Positions 20,329 through 29,800 of a DNA stretch of 64,000 nt are shown here, in pieces. Position 1 is the stretch's first letter. Each line of letters begins with the position of its first letter. This stretch comes from Pectinophora gossypiella (Eukaryota; Arthropoda; Insecta; Lepidoptera; Gelechiidae): the NCBI RefSeq assembly GCF_024362695.1, contig NC_065408.1, positions 17,047,518 through 17,111,517 on the forward strand. The letters run 5' to 3'. The translations under genes and the position numbers were made by a program. The notes beneath the pieces are model-generated. The model made no database searches and was not told the DNA's origin. It saw only the letters and a program-made list of their open reading frames with translations.

Positions 20329-20953
20329 ATAGGTAGTAACATAATTCTGTACGGATCCGATCCAAATATCAAGCAACAGATATATTTATATGCCTCTTAT
20401 ATGTATGTTTGTATAATTATTTACCCGAGTATTGAGAAAATAGGTAATTATCACGTCAAATCTGAACAGCGCCATCTATATTGTTTTTGGTGAAAATCCC
20501 TCATTACAATTATTAGTCTCGTCAAAAAAAGACGTTCCGTCTAAAATTTCTCAAATGAATAGGTTGTCCTTGCCTGTTTCAAATCTAAGCACTTCGTAAC
20601 AAATCTCAGATGTATTTTGATTAGGTACTTGTAGCTCTGTCTATGCAGTTAGAGATTAAGGCCCTGATAGAATTATAAAATTTAACACAAAGGATATAAG
20701 TGTCATTAACCTAGCCCATAATGAGTCTGAAGCTGCATATTAATTAAACTTCTGCGTATTTAATTACAATAATATGGAATTACAGTCATTAAAAGTCATA
20801 ATGAGCGATAAATACTTCCTTAGAGCTTTTGCATTCCATATTGATTCGTTACAAGAATAATAATTATACAATTGAAGACACTTTGGTGCTTCTGGTTACA
20901 CCATCTATTCTGCTTTAAACTATACCTGTCACTTTCTTATCCGTTGAAAATAA
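20329..20953. other. Intergenic DNA, no feature seen
   Basis: I looked here for the missing endonuclease domain of the adjacent LINE and saw none. 20466..20490 repeats 'cagcgccatctatattgttttt', also present at 19080. Confidence 0.4.
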
Positions 20954-22984
20954 AAGAGACCGGTAATCGACAGGCATAAACAAGTTAATGTATTTGGTGA
21001 ATATTGTCACTCTCAACTAAGAGAGATAGATTTTCCTGTTGAGTGTGTTAATTGTGCCGACAAAATATGTAACAATCTGGATCATAAATTATTGTTGGAT
21101 AAAATGTATCAAAATATTATAGTCACACTGAGGAAAGGTGCGGAACATAGTCATAATGTGGCTGACCGTAATAAAAATAAATGTAAATATATACCTGGCT
21201 GGAACAAGCACGTCCGAGGCGCGCATGCGGAGGCTAGGCTAGGTTATCAATTGTGGTTACTACATGGCAAACCAAATAGTGGAGATATTTATAGTAACAT
21301 GTGTCAGACTAGGAAAATATTTAAATCAAAATTAAAATATTGTCAAAATAATCAACAAAAAATTAAAATGGAAATTATAGCTCAGCATCATTCGGATAAA
21401 AATTTCGGTAAATTTTGGAAATCGGCCAATAAGTTGAATCTAAAACCAGGTCTTCCCGTGAGTGTGGCGGGCGTGCACGAACCAAAGGAAATTGTAAATA
21501 TGTTTCGGCAGCATTTCAAAGTTGAGTCACCACTACCACCTTCGGAGGCTCGGGTGTTCGATGGTGACAAAAGTGGGAGGGTCTCCAGTGTTCATTTTAC
21601 AACAAAGGAAGTTGCTTCCATTATTAATAAAATGAAAAGAGGAAAATCTCCTGGACACGACGGGCTTAGCATCGAGCACCTGAAGCATGCCGGAGTCCAC
21701 CTGCCTAGGGTACTGGCTATGTTTTTCAATTTGTGTTTAAGTCATCGTTACTTACCTGATGACCTGATGTATACTGAAGTCGTACCAATAGTTAAAGACA
21801 AAACGGGGAGCGCCTCCGACTTGTCCAATTACAGGCCTATATCGTTGGCTACTGTAGTGGCCAAGGTGCTGGATAGCTTGCTTGACAACCGCTTGGGGAA
21901 TATCGATCTGCATGATAATCAGTTCGGGTTTAGACAGGGTCTTTCCACTGAGAGTGCAATCCTATGCCTCAAGCAGACTGTTCAGTACTACACGGTTAGA
22001 AAAACGCCGGTATATGCCTGTTTCTTGGACCTGTCGAAGGCGTTTGACCTGGTATCATATGATCTCCTATGGAATAAATTAGAAAATGAATCTGATTTGC
22101 CTTCAGAGATCATATCCGTTTTTAAGTATTGGTACGGTAATCAGATGAACACTGTCAAGTGGGCAGGCGCGCGGTCGGATGTATATAGGTTGGAGTGCGG
22201 GGTGAGGCAGGGGGGGTTGACCTCGCCCAAGCTCTTCAACCTGTATATGAACCGGCTGATCGGTGAGCTCAACAGTACCGGAATCGGATGCCATGTCGAT
22301 GGTGTGTGCATTAATAACATTAGTTACGCGGATGACATGGTGCTTTTGAGTCCATCGATAAGTGCTTTGCGCAGACTGCTAGGCATATGCGAAGGATATG
22401 CGGCGTCCCATGGGCTCAGGTACAATTCCAAAAAAAGCGAATTGATGGTCTTCAGGGCCGGTACTAGGACTTATTCGAACGTGCCTCCTGTAAGACTGTG
22501 CGGGAGTCCATTGGTTCAAGTTGAACGTTTTAAGTACCTGGGCCACTGGGTTACCGAGACTCAATGTGACAACTCGGACATTGAGAGGGAGCGTAGGGCG
22601 CTGGCTGTCCGATGCAACATGTTGGCACGCAGATTTGCACGTTGTGGCAAGCAGGTTAAGGCGATGCTTTTCAAAGCTTACTGCCAATCTTTCTACACGT
22701 GCAGCCTGTGGGTCAACTATACGCAGAAGGCGTACAGCGCGCTACGTGTGCAGTACAATGATGCGCTCAGGATACTGTTTGGACTTCCGCGATTCTGTAG
22801 CGCTTCTCTCATGTTTGCTGAAGCGAGGATAGACTGCTTCTATACAATAATGAGGAAGAGAGGCGCCTCGACCCTAAATCGAATGTGTAAGAGTTCGAAC
22901 AGTATCCTGAGTGTGCTGATCGGCAGGTGGGACGCGCCTATGTTCGCGCGGTGGATGCGATTGCACACATCTGGCAATCGTTAA
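20954..22984 (+). CDS. LINE reverse transcriptase (ORF2 C-terminal two-thirds), uninterrupted
   Basis: This frame encodes the RNA-dependent DNA polymerase used for target-primed reverse transcription of the element. Residue numbers count from the TTG at 21092. The fingers motif KRGKSPGHDGLS is near 182-193. SNYRPISL is near 245-252 and QFGFRQGLSTESA near 277-289. Palm motif A is FLDLSKAFD with catalytic Asp 313. RQGG is near 372-375, and motif C is YADD (412-415) with both catalytic Asp residues. A C-terminal domain of about 200 residues follows without a stop. No Met start is needed, because the frame is open upstream to 20954 and is truncated there; the first in-frame ATG is 21104. No frameshift or stop is visible, which suggests a fairly young insertion, but without an endonuclease or promoter it cannot be autonomous. 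Confidence 0.9.
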   Translation, partial: KRPVIDRHKQVNVFGEYCHSQLREIDFPVECVNCADKICNNLDHKLLLDKMYQNIIVTLRKGAEHSHNVADRNKNKCKYIPGWNKHVRGAHAEARLGYQLWLLHGKPNSGDIYSNMCQTRKIFKSKLKYCQNNQQKIKMEIIAQHHSDKNFGKFWKSANKLNLKPGLPVSVAGVHEPKEIVNMFRQHFKVESPLPPSEARVFDGDKSGRVSSVHFTTKEVASIINKMKRGKSPGHDGLSIEHLKHAGVHLPRVLAMFFNLCLSHRYLPDDLMYTEVVPIVKDKTGSASDLSNYRPISLATVVAKVLDSLLDNRLGNIDLHDNQFGFRQGLSTESAILCLKQTVQYYTVRKTPVYACFLDLSKAFDLVSYDLLWNKLENESDLPSEIISVFKYWYGNQMNTVKWAGARSDVYRLECGVRQGGLTSPKLFNLYMNRLIGELNSTGIGCHVDGVCINNISYADDMVLLSPSISALRRLLGICEGYAASHGLRYNSKKSELMVFRAGTRTYSNVPPVRLCGSPLVQVERFKYLGHWVTETQCDNSDIERERRALAVRCNMLARRFARCGKQVKAMLFKAYCQSFYTCSLWVNYTQKAYSALRVQYNDALRILFGLPRFCSASLMFAEARIDCFYTIMRKRGASTLNRMCKSSNSILSVLIGRWDAPMFARWMRLHTSGNR

Positions 22985-23093
22985 CTTATTTTGTGTTTTC
23001 TACTAACAATAGGTTAAGACTGCATTTTTACTAACAACTATGGATTGTAAATCTGAAAATAAATGATTATTATTATTATTATTATTATAAACT
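20954..23093 (+). mobile_element. 5'-truncated non-LTR retrotransposon (LINE) with (ATT)n tail
   Basis: The open frame runs from just after a stop at 20951 to 22984. A 3' UTR of about 85 bp follows, ending 'aaaataaatgattattatta' and an ATT tail (about 23068..23090). The N-terminal endonuclease expected in full-length Jockey/CR1/RTE-type LINEs is absent upstream in any frame, so this copy is 5'-truncated by incomplete reverse transcription. The ATT microsatellite tail instead of poly(A) is a feature of several LINE clades; I do not assign a clade. Confidence 0.9.
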
Positions 23094-23205
23094 TATGAAA
23101 CCCACATAAACTTTAGGCAGAAAACAACCGCCGCAAAATTTTTACATTGGCCAATAACTCGACAGAATTAAGTGGACAACACACGTCAAACGGTTGGTTT
23201 ATCAG

Positions 23206-23436
23206 AGATGCAAAAATCACTTTGTGATCCCTAGTTTGGTTAGGACATTACAGGCTGATCACCTGATTGTCCGAAAGTAAGATGATCCGTGCTTCGGAAG
23301 TTACGTTAAGCCGTTGGTCCCAGTTACTTTTTACTGATGTAACTGAGTAATCGTTACATTAGGCTTGTCAGGGGCCTTTGGCGGCTCAATCATAACCCTG
23401 ACACCATCTCACAACCTACAGGATAAGAAGAAGAAG
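23206..23436 (+). mobile_element. tRNA-derived SINE (family V), head deleted
   Basis: It begins at 'aaaatcactttgtgatccct' and runs through 'ggctgatcacctgattgtcc', 'gttaagccgttggtcccagt' and 'ggggcctttggcggctcaat' to 'gataagaagaagaag'. It lies between the LINE and the peroxidase promoter. Confidence 0.8.
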
Positions 23437-23707
23437 CAAGATGCCTGTTTGCTTCGCCCGGTAACTTTTTTGATAACCCCGGTCATCTTAATGTTGAGGT
23501 GTTACTTATTTTTCATACTGTACTTAGTAGTTTAGAGCCATGGAACCCAATTTGAAGGAGGCTCAGGTTCGAATCCTATCACGGGCACTACTCCCATTAA
23601 TTCCATATATAAGTCACCCTGAACTTTCTTGAACAACCAATAAAGGAGCCGTGTAATTGACAAGTTTATTATCTTGACCAAAACAAAAAAAATAAATTAA
23701 TCGAAGT
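23437..23707. other. Upstream region of the peroxidase gene
   Basis: About 270 bp between the SINE and the TATA box. No repeat family, no open frame and no specific regulatory motif that I can support. It includes 'aggctcaggttcgaatccta' near 23560, a B-box-like word that may be a tRNA-derived relic. Confidence 0.4.
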
Positions 23708-23745
23708 TATAAAACCGACAAAACTGACCTTCAGCGAGTCATTTC
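23708..23745 (+). promoter_or_regulatory. Putative core promoter of the peroxidase gene
   Basis: TATAAAA at 23708..23714 is followed by 'tcagc' (23731) and 'tcatt' (23739), both close to the arthropod initiator consensus TCAKTY. The A at 23741 lies 33 bp from the start of the TATA box, the usual spacing. This would give a 5' UTR of about 63 nt before the ATG at 23804. The elements are seen; their use is inferred. Confidence 0.6.
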
Positions 23746-23803
23746 ATGCAAGTTCTCCCAACTATAGGTACAGATTAAAAATGTGACTAAGAAATAAAAG
23801 ACA

Positions 23804-26800
23804 ATGTTGCTAGTATTATTTTTAGTGTTGCCATTGTGTGTGAGTGGAATATTCTATGACTCGTATTATGGTACACCATTGACTGATGAAGAGCTGAAAC
23901 AACATGTGAAGGCTAACACGACATTGTAAGTAGTAATAAATTCATCTCTTGATGCACCTGCTCTAGACATAGGGTTTAAAAAAAGCTGAAGTGAGCATTT
24001 CATTTTAAAAAGCAATATTGCTATTTAGCATTTATTTGCCATAACAAATAACTTAGGCGTGCGTGTATGAAGCGATTGATGAATGTGAAGGAAGCAAGAT
24101 AAGTAGGTATGTCAGGATCGAAGCAAACGGAATTCCAAAGTCTCTGCTTACCCCGGTGGGAAATAGGCGTGAGGTTATGTATAACAAACAAATAACTTAG
24201 AGCTTTTTGTTATGCATAGACGTAGATTTCTTCGCGTTTACCTTTTATGTGATTGTAAAGATTGCTAAAATGCTTTTTTAGATGAATTTTAACACAGCTT
24301 TTTTATTAAAGGCCTTGATTAATGATGGGTCGATAGTTCAGACTTCCACATCAATGGTTCAAACAATCATGTAGAGGGAAACAGGTAACGATACAATGAC
24401 TAACAAAATAGATAAGCGAGGCAAATGTTTTAGTAACATCATAGTAACACCATATAAAAGTAACATCACGAACAAATTGAGAATTTTCTATGTATATAAA
24501 TATTTTTGTATATTTCTTTTTTACGATAGTGGCGGAAGCGAAAGTGGTGTGTCAGGGTCGTTGCAAGTGGATTTTCTGTCTACCAATAGAGGAAATCGGC
24601 CTGAACTTGTGTACTGAATTTCGCTAGTTAGCAGAGTCGTGTTACTCTATTGATTAGTAGTTTAGTGCTTGCGAGTAGAATATGGCGAATGCCGGTTTTG
24701 ACTTTGAAGCAATTTTAGTAGTTGTTTCAAATTATAGCTTTGTGAATATGGCGACTAAAATGAATGTTACACTTGTGTGTAAAACTGGGCGCTCTTAGTT
24801 ACTAATGAATTATCAATTACTTTCTCAACAACCCTTTTTGTATTCTGGTATCCCCGACAGAATGTATAATGACGATTCGATGCTATCTTAATATTAACTT
24901 TTTGATAGTTTATCTTCACACATACATAATTCATAATTTCAAACGCCTCATCACCTTATTTAAACTTAAGAATGGTACTAAACAGGTTAACTGTTTTTTT
25001 TTTCAGTTGGTGCACTAACGATATAGAACCTTGCAATGAGACTGAAGGAAGGCGTATCGATGGCTCATGCAATAATTTGAAACATCCAACTAGAGGCGCT
25101 CCTCATACACCGTTTTACAGGGTTTTGCCTGCTATTTTTGATGAAGGTATTTTTACATGTATTTTTCCCGGTGGCTGGTGTAATTTAATATGAACTATTG
25201 TGTATTGAAAAAATCTAATCTGATTTCAGATTTTGAGCCCCGGAAATCCGAATCCGGTGATAGTTTACCGCTCAGCAGGTATCTCCGAACAAGTCTCCTC
25301 TCAGAAGGATCTGTACCTGATCAGACCTTTACTCAGCTACTCACCCAATTTCTGGTGTTCATGGCTTCCGATGTCAGTGGGCCACATGATACTGGTAAAT
25401 ATTTCACTTTTGACAGTTCCACTGCAATGAAACACGTCCCATCATTGATCTGAGCGACAATAATCATTCTTCTACGACGATGCTCAACTGAGGGTTTATG
25501 GAGAAACAGCCAGACCCAAGTGGATAAAAAAATATATATTTCTTTTCTCTTTTTGTGGAGTGAGTTGTGAGGTTGATGATCGAATTCATCAATTCCACGC
25601 TTTTTCATCGGACCTTTATGCGTTTTAGTCAAGGCGTCGCCATTTTATCATAAAATGGTTTTTTTTAAGTTGGTATTGGGCGGAAGGCAAGAGGGAAACC
25701 ACTGCCCTATTTTTCCCCAAAAAATAGCATGGAGAATGCTACACCGACAAGAGCGAGGCTCTTTACTTAGTGATGTGTCATGATTCATAACATAAACGTT
25801 ATACGTAGTAATGTCGTGGATATTTCCTACCGGGGTGAAATAAGCAGATACTAATATTTTCTTGACTTTATTTTCATAACTTCCTAACGCCGAGATTACC
25901 ATAAACAATAGTTAAACAATGGGGTTTGAATTTAAAGGACATTCGGTCTTACGACAATTATTATGAAGAAAAATGAAAAATGATGAATTATTATGATGAA
26001 ATTGATTTGATTTGATTTGATTTGATTGTTTTGTCATCAGTAAACTACGTTCACTGGCGAACCTACTGCTGCCTGCCTCGGGGCAAGAAGGACCGCATGT
26101 GTACACCAAACATAGTCCCAAACGATGACCCTGTCCATCGGTTCTCCGACATCAGATGCCTGAACATGACCAGACCTATCTCATTCCAGTCAGCTGGTTG
26201 TGTCAGAAATGATACTACTCCTGAAAGGGTAAGTGGAATTTATCGTTTTGTTATTGCAACTTGTTTGCAGTTAGTCGGAAAACCACCAATGTTCTGAAAT
26301 ATTGCTCTAACACGAGAGATTAAACGGCTTCCATGGTTGACGTTAGTTTATTTCAGTTTTTCACATTTTTTTTTCTGTTACCATTACCACATGATATATT
26401 TTTTTAGGATTCATTTCGGAACTCCACCTTGGAACTTGAGTAGAGTGTTTTTTTACTCATCAAGGCATTACTGAGTAATTTGAAACACAACATTGCACTA
26501 CTATTTATTCTACCATTAGATTATTAACGGAAGACTTTATTGCAGCTAGACACCGCCACACCCTTGCTAGACCTTTCAACGATATACGGCAAAGATCTAG
26601 ATACTTTGAACAAAAAAGGAAGACTATTTCGAGGCGGATTGTTGAAGTATGAAGAAGTAGATGGCAGAATTTGGCCACCGAGAGTCAAATCAAACAAAAA
26701 CCTCTGTTTTGGAAATCAGATACCTTCTGAGACGAGATGTCATTCTACACGTAAGTATATGTTTTACTCAAGTAGAGTAATAATTATATTAATTGGCTGA

Positions 26801-29800
26801 AATTGTTTGCCATACGGGGCGTATCATCGCCCACATGTCATATTCATATCCATCGCAAGATTGTCTAATATGGCTCTAGATAGAACTCTTTAAATCAATT
26901 TGTAAGTCCGAAATAACAATATCTATTTCAGCCGACGATTCAACAAATTCCTTAGTTGGAATCAACCTTGTGGCCATATGGTTTTGGAGACAACACAACT
27001 TCATAGCAACGGAGTTGGGAGAGATTAATCCTTGCTGGGATGATGATAGACTCTTCAACACTGCCAGAGATATCAACATTGCTATGGCACTGCAGATTTA
27101 CTACTATGAACTTCTTTCGACTTTAATGGGTATGTAAGCAGGAGAATATTCCAGAATGCGTCCTTAGTATTATCTTCAAATTGTGGATCTTATCAGGAGT
27201 CACTTTACCACGTGCTCAGCGGTGAAGGAAAATATCGTGAGGTAACCCACACTCCCGAGAAATGTGACCTAACCCGTATTAGCCTGGTTTTGCCTTTGGG
27301 GGTGGGAAGGTCAGACAGGCAGGCACTTCTATAAAAAAAACCCGTCAAATCTTCAGGTTAGGTAAGCGGACCCTGTGAAAACGGGATAATGCTAAGAGAC
27401 GATGGTGATTATTATTTTGTTAAGAATTATATCATGAAAACCGATTATTATAGGCCTTACTAAGTATAAAATAAAAAAAAAATAAGGGATAAACACCGTG
27501 CCTCAAAACTCTTTTTTCAAATTACATGAAATCTTCGACTTAGCTACAGAAATGTGCCAATGTAAATTCGAGCTTCTATTGTAATCGTTTTTTGATTTCA
27601 GGTAAAGAAAATCTTATCAGAGATGGATTGATTTCAACCAAACCAGGTTTTAGGGATATGTATAATGAAAACGTAGTCCCTCAACTGAGTTTGGAATACC
27701 CTTTTGTGATGCGATGGGTTCATACAATCCAAGAGGGTACTGCAAAGTAAGGATATTTAATTTTTATGAACTGTTTTGGTTTTGCAAATCATAAAGAAAA
27801 AAGAACCTACGAAAATATGGGGTGTTACTAACATCGTAACGAAAATTTAGAGAGATGATTGAGCTCATGATTCTGAGATGATATCAAATGTAACTTTCGG
27901 TCTGTACTACCTGCACCTGTAATGGCTACCAAAAGAATAAGTCGCAAAAGTAGAGAATTAAAAAAAACAAAAATCATGAATTTTGCGACGGAAAACCAGA
28001 ATCATGGTCTGAATCATCTCCCTAAGAATTTATTACGATGTCACTAGCACCCTGTTTTTGCTTTTCCACACTCCTTACAACTTATTTACTTACTTCACTG
28101 TAAAAATTGAGTCGTAAAAGTTTGTTGTCATTGTATTTATCAGGATGTACGACACTAACGGGATTTACATGAAGAAGATACCGGTAACCAACCTCACGCT
28201 AAGGACAGGATACTTGGCTGTTGACAATAATATTGACTATCTGACCCAAGGAAGTTTCAGACAACCGACTGCTAAATTCGACTATATTGTGGATCCAGAA
28301 GTAAGTACTTTTATATTTATTTTGCTACTAGGAAATACTGGAGGAGCAGTGATGTAGTGTTGCCGAACTATCGATAGTCCTTCTATCGATAGTCCTTCTA
28401 TCGATAGTATCGATACTATCGATAGCACTGAACGTAACAATAATATCGAAGAAGGTCAATAGTATCGATACTATCGATGTTCTTAGCAACAATACTATCA
28501 ATAGTGTCGATACTATCGATAGTATTGATAGTTTGTTATTTTCGAACAACAATACTATCGATAGTATCAATAGTATTGCTCTCAATCGATAGTATTGTTA
28601 GATTCTGAGCTATCGATAGTATCGATATTATCGAATAAACTATCGATAGTTTTGCTATCGCCATGCTATATAGACTATCGATTATTAATCGATAGTGGCC
28701 TATCGATCAGCAATACTACAGTGATGTGTAGACAGTGCAGTTCCCGAAAATGTTATGTAAAACGGCGCCTTTAGGCAGACAGGCACGAGCACTGTCTATT
28801 TCTAGCTTCATAATTTTCTCATTAGGTTTCAGAATCCGGCCTAGTCAATTTCCAAAGAGCATTTGATGTCACGACGAATGATTTGGCAAAATGTCGATAT
28901 TTTGGCTTTCAACCGTATGTACGATACAGGGAAAGATGTTTTGGAGGTGCTTACAGGAAGTTTGAAGATCTCGCTGATGCTATTGATCAAGAGGTAAGTA
29001 GGTATTACTTGAATTTGTATGCCTACAGCAGAGCACGCTGATCTTAATATACACTGGCCTGCAAAACTAAGAACTACACATTAAAAATTATCATCATCTC
29101 CTTAGCATAGCGTTATCTCGTTTTATACGAGGCCTGCATACCTGACCTAAAGTTTTTAGGTCCTGTTTTTTAACAGAAGCGACTGCATTGAAAGCAGCTT
29201 TTTTGTCGCAAAAGTATGGAATGGAAAATAATAATAAGAAAAAACACTAAAATTCCCTCATAGTTTTCGTTACGATTTCACTAACACCCTGCATACAATA
29301 CAACTCTGCCAATCTCTTCGGAGATTCAGGCGTGACGTTATATTAAATTATATACCTAATTATTTTTAGAGAATAGAAAGACTCAAAGATGTATACGAGC
29401 ACATTGAAGACATTGATCTCCTTGCTGGGATTTGGCTTGAGAAACCTTTAAAGGATGGTTACGTTCCACCAACTTTCTACTGTCTGGTGGTAGACAACCT
29501 TCTACATAATATGGTGTCTGATAGACACTGGTACGAAAGACCAAATAGACCAAATGCTTTTACGCTACGTAAGTTCTGCATACTTCTATATACACCTACA
29601 TGAAATCACGTTGCGCATAAATTAGCACATAAGAGAAAGAAATATTCAGAAAACTGAGTTTTCTATTGCATTAAATTATTGATTCATTACCCATTGAAGA
29701 GGTATTTATCTCCAAAAAGTCTCCATTTTCCTACACAACATACCTACTAATTTCTTCTATCGTGTGGGTTGTGAGATCATTAAGCGCCCTAATCGATACT

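Noticed and set aside
22103..22832. Open frames on both strands overlapping the LINE RT
   Set aside because: They are shadows of the RT frame, which has all conserved motifs.
24396..24617. 73-aa frame in peroxidase intron 1 as a possible extra exon
   Set aside because: No matching splice phase, and the exon 1 to exon 2 junction is already in phase. The sequence resembles a decayed retroposon tail.
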